Positions 1-5,602 of a DNA stretch of 37,914 nt are shown one piece after another. The notes below the pieces were generated by a model. It did no database searches and was not told the origin of the DNA. It saw only the letters and a program-made list of their open reading frames with translations. Origin of the DNA: a virus; the IMG/VR virus record IMGVR_UViG_3300043410_001097, positions 1 to 37,914 of that record; one strand, given 5' to 3'. Within the stretch, counting starts at the first letter, position 1. Every line of letters begins with the position of its first letter. The position numbers were made by a program, and so were the translations under genes.

Positions 1-38
1 ATCGGGGGTACGCTCCATCAAGGAGCGTATCCCCCGAT
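1..38. repeat. Strong inverted repeat at the left edge
   Basis: Bases 1-16 pair with 22-38 around a short ATCAA loop, with one unpaired A on the right arm, giving a stem of about 16 bp. No T-tract follows on the plus strand; the minus-strand continuation lies outside the window, so a terminator for leftward transcripts cannot be tested. A related sequence (CGGGGG, one to three bases, then ACGCTC) recurs in direct orientation at about 51-65, and the right arm of the hairpin is an inverted copy of it. Confidence 0.7.
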
Positions 39-395
39 AAGAAGAAAGAACGGGGGAAACGCTCTTTCTGTATTTAGGTACGAGCCCTGCCCACGAGCCC
101 CACGCCCTACGGGCGGGCTCGGGGCGGGCGGGCTCGCGTAATCATGTCGAGGACAGTCACGGCGATAGGTCGGTCAGTGGAGCGAAGTGGAATTAGGGCA
201 AGGCTTGAGACGGATATAGGGGTAAATCGCTTCAATTTCAAATTCAAATTCACACGCCAATTTTTCCCGCGAATAATTCCCAAATTCAAATTCACACGCG
301 GAACACTGTCGGTCGGTCAAGCGGTCGGTCTGTCTGCGGAGCGGGCTTCGCGCGACCTGTCTGTTTGTCCATCTTGATTCCAGACCCCCGGCGGG
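39..395. other. Non-coding, repeat-rich region (origin or regulatory candidate)
   Basis: I find no convincing gene here. Bases 77-136 are very GC-rich and nearly self-complementary: CGAGCC and GGCTCG blocks surround a CGCCC-TAC-GGGCG core. After that comes an AT-rich patch with two exact 19-bp direct repeats at 239-257 and 281-299. The 8-mer GGTCGGTC occurs at 168-175, 311-318 and 323-330, the last two inside a 9-mer CGGTCGGTC. Iteron-like repeats, AT-rich stretches and strong inverted repeats fit a replication origin or a control region, but no DnaA box or other decisive signal was recognised. Confidence 0.5.
239..299. repeat. Pair of 19-bp AT-rich direct repeats
   Basis: CAAATTCAAATTCACACGC occurs exactly at 239-257 and again at 281-299, a period of 42 bp. 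The intervening bases are AT-rich. Only two copies exist and the unit is not palindromic, so this is not a CRISPR array. It may be an iteron pair for an initiator protein or paired operators. Confidence 0.75.
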
Positions 396-429
396 CAAAA
401 ATGGTGGCTCCCTCTTGCGAGGGAGCCAC
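396..429 (-). terminator. Intrinsic terminator of the left minus-strand operon
   Basis: Read on the minus strand, an 11-bp perfect stem (404-414 with 419-429) has a GCAA tetraloop and is followed by CATTTTTG. It sits 17 bp beyond the stop codon of the last leftward gene. Stem, tetraloop and T-run are a textbook Rho-independent terminator. Confidence 0.9.
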
Positions 430-445
430 TCGGGATGGGTCGACA

Positions 446-850
446 TTAGTTTTCTTCGACCTCGGTGTGCTGGTTCTGGATTTCCCAATCGCCATCGTTG
501 AGATATTCTTCGGCAATTTCGGCAGCGTCCTCGTTGTGACCGACCGTGACGGTGACGGTCTGGCGAGCCCAGAATGTCACGAAGTACTCGCGCTCGCGCG
601 GAATACCACCCAATTCAGAAACGAGGTCGTCATAGACCTTACAGTGACCCGCACGGTCGGCAATCTCTCCCGCTCGTGCCCACATGTCCGCGAGACGGTA
701 GTCGTCGGCGCTAATCTGGCGCTGGCTCTGTTCGGTCAGGACGCGGATTCGCTCGGTGAGCGTGGCGACCTGTTCGGTCATTTCCGCGATGACCTGAGCC
801 TCGCTCGTGACGACCGCCTCGCGGTCATCGGGGGTTGGGTTCTCGTACAT
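446..850 (-). CDS. Uncharacterised phage protein, paralogue of the 1250-1807 product
   Basis: A 134-residue acidic protein of unknown function. The N-terminal third is predicted coiled coil (EAQVIAEMTEQVATLTERIR). A helical segment with DMWARAGEIADRAGHC follows, then a beta-rich stretch (REYFVTFWARQTVTVTVG) and an acidic tail. The middle and C-terminal parts match the protein at 1250-1807 closely in order and spacing, including AxxHCxVxD, LGG and REYxV. I have a general impression of similar ADxAGxCxxYD proteins in actinophages but know no function. The start at 850 is chosen because AGAAAGG lies at SD distance and the paralogue begins alike (MYENPTPDD versus MDNEPTTPE). An alternative ATG at 889 lies five bases below TAACTT and could mark its own promoter. 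Confidence 0.8.
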   Translation of the reverse strand: MYENPTPDDREAVVTSEAQVIAEMTEQVATLTERIRVLTEQSQRQISADDYRLADMWARAGEIADRAGHCKVYDDLVSELGGIPREREYFVTFWARQTVTVTVGHNEDAAEIAEEYLNDGDWEIQNQHTEVEEN

Positions 851-897
851 GAGAGCCTTTCTGTTTGGTGTCGGCGGGATTGCCGACATTTCAAAAG

Positions 898-1077
898 TTA
901 CGCGCAAGCGGACTGGCAGTTCGTCCATTTGATTCCAGATGAATTGAAAAAGGCCCGAGGCCCCATCTGATTTCTCAGTAGGGACCTCGGGCCGATTGGT
1001 AATGGCTCATCACATGATGGGCATACCGTGGCACCTCGCCCGAAGACGTGGCACCCGCATGCTGGGCAAACGAGCAT
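898..1077 (-). CDS. Small zinc-ribbon protein
   Basis: A 59-residue protein with two CxxC knuckles near the N terminus (CPAC at about 4-7 and CPSC at about 19-22), the usual form of a rubredoxin-like zinc ribbon that binds one zinc. No further domain is visible. The start at 1077 is fixed by an almost perfect SD (AGGAGGTGATG) just upstream, the strongest on this strand. It is third in the leftward operon. The last part of the frame overlaps the terminator at 942-993, so the C-terminal residues may be translated only from read-through transcripts. The partner, DNA, RNA or protein, is unknown. Confidence 0.7.
   Translation of the reverse strand: MLVCPACGCHVFGRGATVCPSCDEPLPIGPRSLLRNQMGPRAFFNSSGIKWTNCQSACA
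942..993 (-). terminator. Intrinsic terminator inside the 3' end of a zinc-ribbon ORF
   Basis: On the minus strand a 9-bp perfect stem (985-993 with 952-960) encloses an inner 4-bp stem and is followed at once by TTTTTCAATTC. It has the form of a strong Rho-independent terminator yet lies within the coding frame of the 898-1077 ORF, 44 or more bases before its stop codon. Transcripts ending here would lack a stop codon unless the terminator is only partly efficient. Confidence 0.75.
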
Positions 1078-1119
1078 TACATCACCTCCTCTCAATCGAA
1101 GGGACTAGGGCTCCCGACC

Positions 1120-1209
1120 TTACGGGCGGAAGATGAACGCCAACATGGGCGGTACCCACAAGGGGCCAGTGAACGCGATGAATCCGATGATGTTTTGGAA
1201 TTTCGTCAT
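1120..1209 (-). CDS. Possible 29-residue membrane peptide
   Basis: The reading frame encodes a short hydrophobic peptide beginning MTKFQNIIGFIAF and ending IFRP, essentially one membrane-spanning helix with a Pro-rich middle. It lies between two leftward genes in the same orientation. No good SD precedes the ATG; instead a 10-bp hairpin (1219-1242) lies immediately upstream. Its length and weak initiation signal make it uncertain, but the hydrophobic composition is unlike random sequence in this GC-rich patch. Confidence 0.4.
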   Translation of the reverse strand: MTKFQNIIGFIAFTGPLWVPPMLAFIFRP

Positions 1210-1218
1210 GATGGTGTG

Positions 1219-1242
1219 GGGCGGGGGATTGCTCCCCCGCCC
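1219..1242 (-). other. Perfect GC-rich hairpin after the first leftward gene
   Basis: Bases 1219-1228 and 1233-1242 form a perfect 10-bp stem with a 4-base loop, eight bases beyond the stop codon at 1250. No T-run follows on either strand, so it resembles an mRNA 3' stabiliser or weak terminator more than a full intrinsic terminator. Confidence 0.6.
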
Positions 1243-1249
1243 GATTGCC

Positions 1250-1807
1250 CTAGCAGATTTCGCTGGACATCCCGTAGCCGTCAACCTCGGCGTCATACCA
1301 TGAGGCGTAGTCCTCGAACTCTGAGGTGTCCATGTCGTTGATGATTTCCTCAGCCTCGCTAATTGCCTCGTCATCGTCAGTTGCCTGAACGCTGACCGTG
1401 TAGGTGACGGGGAGCGTCACCATGAACGTGACCCGCACCTCGTAGTCGCGGTATCGGCGCGGTCCTCCGAGCGCCTCGGCAATCTGGTCGAAGACCTCGC
1501 AGTGGTTCGCGTCATCTGCCAACTTCTGAGCCTTCTCCCAGAAGTCCGAGAGTCGGGCATCCGAGCCGTCAATCTGCTCGAATCGAAGGTCAGCTACCTC
1601 GCGCTGGAGTGCGGAGATGGTGTCACGGCACGTTGCGAGTTGTGCCCACTGGCGATTGAGTTCTGCCATGGTGTCCCCGATGACAAGTACCTGGTCGCTA
1701 GTGCGGAGCAGCAGCGTGGTGCCGTCCATCTCATAGCCAGTTGGTGCGGGCGTAACCTCCCGCTCAGGTGTGCCAGTTGGTTCTGGCGTTGTTGGTTCGT
1801 TATCCAT
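1250..1807 (-). CDS. Uncharacterised phage protein, paralogue of the 446-850 product
   Basis: A 185-residue acidic protein of unknown function. It begins with a Pro/Thr/Glu-rich linker. A coiled-coil segment (TMAELNRQWAQLATCRD) and a helical block with DFWEKAQKLADDANHC follow, then a beta-rich domain (YEVRVTFMVTLPVTYTVSV) and a very acidic C terminus. The last two blocks align with the 446-850 product, so the genes are duplicates that kept the helical and beta modules while the N terminus diverged. The start at 1807 has an AGGAG SD eight bases upstream. It is the first gene of the leftward operon, and its promoter must lie in the intergenic region up to 2026. Confidence 0.8.
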   Translation of the reverse strand: MDNEPTTPEPTGTPEREVTPAPTGYEMDGTTLLLRTSDQVLVIGDTMAELNRQWAQLATCRDTISALQREVADLRFEQIDGSDARLSDFWEKAQKLADDANHCEVFDQIAEALGGPRRYRDYEVRVTFMVTLPVTYTVSVQATDDDEAISEAEEIINDMDTSEFEDYASWYDAEVDGYGMSSEIC

Positions 1808-2014
1808 TAGGACAACTCCTATCTTGGTTAGTTGCCTAGCCACTCTGGCTAGGTCTTTAGTGTCTTAGTCTCTGTGGAGTTATCAGGAGCGGTGCCCCGC
1901 TCTTCGTTCGGGCTCAGTGCCGATATACCAATAGTGACAATGATGTTGTACGCGGAAAATCCATTTGATTCCCCTATTAGGGGTAACTCGGCTCGAATAT
2001 TTCGAAACCCGTGG
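1808..2014. promoter_or_regulatory. Divergent control region between left operon and rightward genes
   Basis: No gene is apparent in these 207 bases. Three small hairpins are visible: 1835-1853 (7-bp stem CCTAGCC/GGCTAGG), 1887-1902 (GAGCGG/CCGCTC) and a CCCCT/AGGGG stem near 1971-1984. An imperfect TTCGAA-type palindrome lies at about 1993-2006. The leftward operon must be transcribed from here, but I cannot assign its -35 or -10 box with confidence. Confidence 0.5.
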
Positions 2015-2020
2015 TACGCT
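2015..2020 (+). promoter_or_regulatory. TACGCT -10 box, leaderless start at 2027
   Basis: TACGCT fits TANNNT and is followed by exactly six bases (ATCCGT) before GTG at 2027, so transcription would begin on the start codon. No SD precedes the gene and no TTGACA-like -35 is visible. It is the same box as at 10252. Confidence 0.65.
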
Positions 2021-2026
2021 ATCCGT

Positions 2027-2449
2027 GTGATGAAGCCACGCAAGAAGGTACAGTACGCTAACCCCATCCTGCACGTTATCCGTAAACGGACGACAGTGCT
2101 TGCTGTCCAGCTGACAGGTGAGGAAAGCATTGATGTACTTTCGAGCTTTTATCTCGGTGTAATCAAGCCCGATTCGTTCAACAGTGATGGCGAATTGGAG
2201 TTGCTGCATTTTGACCTCGCAATGGGAGTGCTTTCGTTTCACCCTGTTGAGAAGCCGCTTGAGATGACTATTGGCGATTGGCTTGTCTATGACGGGGACT
2301 CCCTGTCGGTTGTATCCAATTCGATGTTCTTGGCTGAATATCGAATTACCGTCCGTAACAACAAGAAGGAAAAAAGTGTCCGAAGTAAAAAAGACCGAAT
2401 CAAAGCCGTCCGACAAGGTTCAGACGAGTACAACCTCAGGCAGCTTTAG
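2027..2449 (+). CDS. Phage protein with GDW(L/I)V-type domain, function unknown
   Basis: A 140-residue protein. The pattern VLAVQLTGE near the N terminus and TIGDWLVYDGDSLSVVSNSMFLAEYR near residues 80-106 (counted roughly) matches a small domain very common in phage genomes, usually written AVQWTG...PGDWIV...FxxxYE and without a known role. The last 30 residues are Lys/Arg-rich. The start is either GTG 2027, six bases after a TACGCT box, or the next codon ATG 2030; neither has an SD. The 3' end overlaps the next gene by 74 bases in another frame. Confidence 0.7.
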   Translation: MMKPRKKVQYANPILHVIRKRTTVLAVQLTGEESIDVLSSFYLGVIKPDSFNSDGELELLHFDLAMGVLSFHPVEKPLEMTIGDWLVYDGDSLSVVSNSMFLAEYRITVRNNKKEKSVRSKKDRIKAVRQGSDEYNLRQL

Positions 2450-2639
2450 CGAAGAACAGCCGTTGCTCAAAGAAGCAGTGGCGAAAGCGCAGTACTCTAC
2501 GTCAGAGCATTTTGTCGCCATTCGCGATGAGGCCCACGGCACCATTGCCTTGATGCCCGTTGGTTGGGTTGGCGAACCCGCATTGGTTATTGCGGAAATC
2601 AAACTTGCTGACTTGAAGGACCTTCTCAAGCAGCTGTAG
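2376..2639 (+). CDS. Hypothetical protein
   Basis: An 87-residue protein I do not recognise. The first 25 residues are Ser/Thr/Lys-rich and probably disordered. The rest looks folded, with a beta-like stretch (TIALMPVGWVGEPALVIAEI) and a C-terminal amphipathic helix (LADLKDLLKQL). GTG at 2376 is chosen because AAGGA lies six bases upstream. The reading frame starts inside the preceding gene, and the shared 74 bases are lysine-rich in both frames. The next gene lies 79 bases away behind a structured intergenic element. Confidence 0.6.
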   Translation: MSEVKKTESKPSDKVQTSTTSGSFSEEQPLLKEAVAKAQYSTSEHFVAIRDEAHGTIALMPVGWVGEPALVIAEIKLADLKDLLKQL

Positions 2640-2642
2640 ACG

Positions 2643-2704
2643 AGTGGGGAGGTGCGGGCTTCTCCTACATAGGTTCGATGCCGCCTGTGAGCCCCCTCCC
2701 CACT
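2643..2704 (+). ncRNA. Compact structured intergenic element upstream of the HTH gene
   Basis: A perfect 10-bp outer stem (2643-2652 with 2695-2704) is extended by a GGGCT/AGCCC stem (2656-2660 with 2690-2694) and a third stem CATAGG/CCTGTG (one G-U) around a TTCGATGCCG loop. Nearly the whole 62 bases fold into one rod that ends 14 bases before the next start codon. It is followed by TTCTG, not a T-run. It could be an attenuator, a 5' regulatory leader or a processed small RNA. GGTTCGA recalls a tRNA T-arm, but the element is too short for a tRNA. Confidence 0.55.
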
Positions 2705-2718
2705 TCTGAAAGGAAGTT

Positions 2719-3237
2719 ATGAAAAACCCGTATACACGGTTGCGTGAGCTGTGCGGCTTGACGCAAAAAGCGTTTTGTGAGCGCAACGATTTTGGCAAGA
2801 TGACGATGGTGTACCTCGAAGCGGGGATTTACACCAGCGTGAGTGACCGACAAAACATAGCCCTAGGGAGAGAGTGCGCTAATCGCGGGATTGATGCGCG
2901 GGCAATTCTCAATGAGGAATTCGGCACGGAAAGCTTGGCTGTCGCATACAGTAAGTGGCGTACCGCTGAGAGGAAGAACATTGACACGACGAACTATCCG
3001 ACGGAACACCGTGCAGTGGGAGAACAAAGTCCGATGGAGGTTTTCGCTCGGACGGTGGCAGGTTCGATTCAGCGTTTCTGTAAGACGCTGAAGGTACAGC
3101 CCGCTACGCTAAACCGCTACATGCGCGGGCAGACGATTTCGATGCCGAAAGAACTATCCCAGGCATTTGAGGAAATGGGCTTCGACTGCACCAAGTTGTG
3201 CGAAGCACAAGCCCAGTGGGTGCAGGAGCAACTTTAG
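2719..3237 (+). CDS. HTH (XRE-like) DNA-binding protein
   Basis: A 172-residue protein with two candidate helix-turn-helix segments. The first, at about 7-35, reads LRELCGLTQKAFCERNDFG with the LTQ core of XRE proteins. The second, at about 117-150, reads FCKTLKVQPATLNRYMRGQ. A helical linker joins them. Possible roles are a transcriptional regulator or an accessory to packaging, since the next sizeable gene resembles a small terminase. The start has AAAGGAAG at SD distance, and the structured element at 2643-2704 lies in its leader. The stop TAG shares its G with the GTG of the next gene, so translation is probably coupled. Confidence 0.65.
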   Translation: MKNPYTRLRELCGLTQKAFCERNDFGKMTMVYLEAGIYTSVSDRQNIALGRECANRGIDARAILNEEFGTESLAVAYSKWRTAERKNIDTTNYPTEHRAVGEQSPMEVFARTVAGSIQRFCKTLKVQPATLNRYMRGQTISMPKELSQAFEEMGFDCTKLCEAQAQWVQEQL

Positions 3238-3395
3238 TGTGGAGTTGCCAATGTGCTGGATGTTCCAAGGCTCGCAAAGCAGAACGTGAGCTGATTCTCA
3301 AAGAGATTGAGGAAGCACCGATTGCGTTTGATTTCTTTGGGCCATACATTGCTCGGGAAAAACTGATGGGCTTTTTGAAGGGAGAGACCAAGTGA
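3237..3395 (+). CDS. Small Cys-containing hypothetical protein
   Basis: A 52-residue protein starting VWSCQCAGCSKARKAERELI. Three cysteines (CxCxxC) near the N terminus suggest a metal site, possibly completed in a dimer. The remainder is a charged helix followed by a short hydrophobic patch (IAFDFFGPYI). The start is GTG at 3237, overlapping the previous stop as TAGTG, with AGGAG eight bases upstream. No function is recognised. Confidence 0.6.
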   Translation: MWSCQCAGCSKARKAERELILKEIEEAPIAFDFFGPYIAREKLMGFLKGETK

Positions 3396-3481
3396 CTTTC
3401 TTGGATTTGGTAACGTTTGCGGGCTTGGCAGTAAGCGGCCTTATCGTGCTGATAATTGATGCGAGTCGTCGTGGTAAATGA
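3392..3481 (+). CDS. 29-residue single-pass membrane peptide
   Basis: GTG at 3392 overlaps the preceding stop (GTGA) and is preceded by GGGAGAG. The product is a short hydrophobic helix containing TFAGLAVSGLIVLIID, followed by a basic ASRRGK tail, which is the topology of a small membrane protein with its C terminus in the cytoplasm. Its coupling, SD and composition support it, although it is too short for homology to help. Its end overlaps the N-terminal frame of the next gene. Confidence 0.5.
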   Translation: MTFLDLVTFAGLAVSGLIVLIIDASRRGK

Positions 3482-4196
3482 CGTTGAAATGTTTGACGGC
3501 GGAATTGAAGTAACAAGTCCCGCTGGAAAGTTCAAGCAGATTGCCACCCCGACAGGGTTCACTGACCTTGCGTTCCGCAATGCGGTGATGGCATTTGACA
3601 CTTACTACCGTGTCGGCGGTGCCGTACCGAACATTGATGACTTGGCGAAGTTTTTGCCGAGCATGGAAAAGCGTAAAATTTCAGCCTTATTTTTGACGGA
3701 TGCGTTCAAAGAGGCGTTGGAATATCGAGGTATTTCTTTTGACCCCGAGAAGCACATTCTCACCATGGAACAGCAGACTACGCTGCTGAAGTTGTCTGAC
3801 CCGTTTGATAAGCGGGCACTGTCGACCAAGTTGAAAGAGCTTGGTGTACCGATGCCTCGGTTCCAGGCGTGGCTCAAGCAGCCGTTGTTTTTTGAGATTT
3901 ACAACAAGCACAGTCAGAACGCTTACCGTGAAGCATTGCCCGCTTTGCGAAACCGCTTGATTAGCAACGCTGAGAGCGGCGACCACAAAGCCATTGAATT
4001 GGTATTTGCGATTACAAATGAGTGGAACCCTGCACAGCAAAGCCTTGAGGATGCTCGCGTCATAATTATGAAGATTGTCGAAGCCATTACCACCCATGTG
4101 AAAGACCCTGAGGTGCGGAAAGCTATTCTCACGGACATTTCACTTTATGCCAGTACAATAGGCGAAGTGGGTTCCCCTAAAACTTTGGAGGCGTAA
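3459..4196 (+). CDS. Probable terminase small subunit
   Basis: A 245-residue, mostly helical protein. At about 120-200 it carries KLKELGVPMPRFQAWLKQP, the HTH-like DNA-binding segment, and then YREALPALRNRLISNAESGDHKAIELVFAIT, the helical ALPxxxxxLxxxAxxGDxxAxxL pattern typical of phage small terminases of the phBC6A51 kind. Such proteins bind the packaging site and deliver DNA to the large terminase. Here the large subunit lies 6 kb downstream beyond the fibre and lysis genes, an unusual separation. The start is uncertain: ATG 3459 is given, with GTG 3471 and ATG 3489 as alternatives, and none has a clear SD. The stop overlaps the next ATG (TAATG). Confidence 0.6.
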   Translation: MRVVVVNDVEMFDGGIEVTSPAGKFKQIATPTGFTDLAFRNAVMAFDTYYRVGGAVPNIDDLAKFLPSMEKRKISALFLTDAFKEALEYRGISFDPEKHILTMEQQTTLLKLSDPFDKRALSTKLKELGVPMPRFQAWLKQPLFFEIYNKHSQNAYREALPALRNRLISNAESGDHKAIELVFAITNEWNPAQQSLEDARVIIMKIVEAITTHVKDPEVRKAILTDISLYASTIGEVGSPKTLEA

Positions 4197-4522
4197 TGGC
4201 CCAGTCAACAAGCAAGCTTGCCCTGTACAAGCCTGGCGGTGGTTCCTATGGGACGAACACGCCTGACGAGACTGCCGACATCGACAAGCTCAACGACAAC
4301 TTTGACAAGATTGATGCTGCTATCGGCATTACTGTATGCACTTCCAGCACCCGTCCCGCTTCGCCGTTTACGGGTAAGCAGATTTACGAAACAAACACCC
4401 GACTGAGTTACGTCTGGAGTGGCAGTGCGTGGTTGATGGTGTCGCCGCCCGTTACTATTTTTGTCCAGAGTGGGACGCCTACCGCAAACGCGGTCAATGA
4501 CCTCTGGTTCTGGGGAGCCTAA
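4196..4522 (+). CDS. Short fibre-associated structural protein
   Basis: A 108-residue protein. It carries the pattern NTPDETADIDKLNDNFDKID near residues 20-40, often seen at the N termini of phage fibre and baseplate-associated proteins. It ends with ANDLWFWGA-like residues after a Thr/Pro-rich stretch. GGAGG precedes the ATG, and TAATG overlaps join it both to the upstream terminase gene and to the following fibre gene. It probably forms a virion decoration or a fibre adaptor. No catalytic motif is visible. Confidence 0.6.
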   Translation: MAQSTSKLALYKPGGGSYGTNTPDETADIDKLNDNFDKIDAAIGITVCTSSTRPASPFTGKQIYETNTRLSYVWSGSAWLMVSPPVTIFVQSGTPTANAVNDLWFWGA

Positions 4523-5592
4523 TGGCAACGTGGTCCGATAGCTTCAGTATACGGACAGACCACGCACTCGAACTTGTGCTCACGGAACTGTCGTATGATT
4601 CCGTAGCAAATACGTCAAGTGTGAAGGCCACCCTTCAAATCAATCCGTCGAGTACCAGCGGAAGCTGGAGTAGCGTCTCAGGCGACAACGATTACAGCAT
4701 GACGTTTGAAGGTTCAACGTATACAGGTAACTTTACGTTTGACTATCGAACTGACCGCTCGACACAAGTACTTCGTAGCGTTACCAAAACGATTACACAT
4801 GGAACAAATGGCGCTGGAACTGCCACTGCTCGTGGAAACGTAGGCACAGTTGTTCTTGGAAGCGCAACTGTCGGAACGAGTGGTAGCCCGAAACAGTTGA
4901 CGCTGACTGTACTTCCTGGAGCTCCTGCTACTGCACCAACCTTAGTGCGTAACATAGATGGTACAGGTGTCAATGTTGTATCAGGAACAAGTGGAACAAC
5001 TGCCACAATTACTGACTATGAATATCAGCAAAGTACTGATGGAACTACTTGGGGTACTGCCACCTCAATGGGTACTGACGCCACGATTGACATTACTGGT
5101 CTTACTGCAACTCAACGCTATTTTTACCAAACACGAATCCGCACTGCAGCTGGAACCAATGGAGTTGGGGCTTGGAGTGCGACGCAAGAAAGTATTGGTG
5201 CACCCGCCACAATTACAGCAGTTCGTACTGGTCGAGATGTTTTAGTTACAGCTGGAAATGCAACTGGGTCAGGAATTACTGGGTACTACGCACAAAGTTC
5301 ACTGGACAATGGAGCCACTTGGACTACCGCAGTATTGATGACTACTCAGACGTATACCTATACCAATCTGACTCCCGCAGCAACGTGTAAATTCCGAGTC
5401 TACGCAGCAGCACCGTCAGGAAACTCTGGCTCTACGACAAGTACCTCAGTATTCATTCCCGCTGGAGGAAAAATTTGGAATGGGTCTGCTTGGGCGTATG
5501 GGACTACCGCAAAGCGCTGGGATGGTGCCGCATGGAAAGATTTGACTACCGCGAAGATATGGAACGGCACTTCTTGGGTTGATTTGACCTAG
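4522..5592 (+). CDS. Tail fibre-like protein with Fn3-type domains
   Basis: A 356-residue Ser/Thr/Gly-rich beta protein. An N-terminal jelly-roll-like domain (about 1-130) is followed by two fibronectin type III-like modules (about 130-225 and 228-312); each ends in a YxxTxIRT or KFRVYAA strand. The last 40 residues carry three W-x-G-x-x-W repeats. This composition fits a host-recognition or virion-surface fibre. The gene begins inside the previous stop (TAATG) with GGGGAG as SD. Next is a phosphoesterase gene, an unusual neighbour for a fibre. Confidence 0.7.
   Translation: MATWSDSFSIRTDHALELVLTELSYDSVANTSSVKATLQINPSSTSGSWSSVSGDNDYSMTFEGSTYTGNFTFDYRTDRSTQVLRSVTKTITHGTNGAGTATARGNVGTVVLGSATVGTSGSPKQLTLTVLPGAPATAPTLVRNIDGTGVNVVSGTSGTTATITDYEYQQSTDGTTWGTATSMGTDATIDITGLTATQRYFYQTRIRTAAGTNGVGAWSATQESIGAPATITAVRTGRDVLVTAGNATGSGITGYYAQSSLDNGATWTTAVLMTTQTYTYTNLTPAATCKFRVYAAAPSGNSGSTTSTSVFIPAGGKIWNGSAWAYGTTAKRWDGAAWKDLTTAKIWNGTSWVDLT
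5470..5589 (+). repeat. Three C-terminal K-x-W-x-G-x-x-W repeats in the fibre gene
   Basis: The encoded C terminus repeats KIWNGSAW, KRWDGAAW and KIWNGTSW about every 16 residues, each followed by a short polar spacer, twice TTAK. Such aromatic, glycine-centred repeats occur at the C termini of actinophage tail proteins and may bind surface glycans; that role is inferred. Confidence 0.7.
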
Positions 5593-5595
5593 ACT
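5590..5595 (+). promoter_or_regulatory. TAGACT -10 box for the phosphoesterase gene
   Basis: TAGACT overlaps the stop codon of the fibre gene and is followed by seven bases before ATG 5603. No SD is present. It fits the leaderless set. Confidence 0.55.
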
Positions 5596-5602
5596 CAGGT
5601 AT

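Noticed and set aside
239-299. A CRISPR array from the 19-bp repeats
   Set aside because: Only two repeats, no palindromic repeat form, no further units and no cas genes; the Cas4-like nuclease at 33928 fits phage recombination instead.
365-970. 201-codon plus-strand frame in the left region
   Set aside because: It is antisense to the well-supported 446-850 gene and crosses the terminator at 396-429; no RBS.
1874-2026. An N-terminal extension of the 2027 gene
   Set aside because: The extension covers the hairpins and the TACGCT box, has no SD, and adds no family-like sequence before MKPRKK.
2643-2704. A possible tRNA, prompted by GGTTCGA and a long terminal stem
   Set aside because: Only 62 bases, no D-arm or anticodon arm, no CCA, and the TTCGA loop is ten bases rather than seven.
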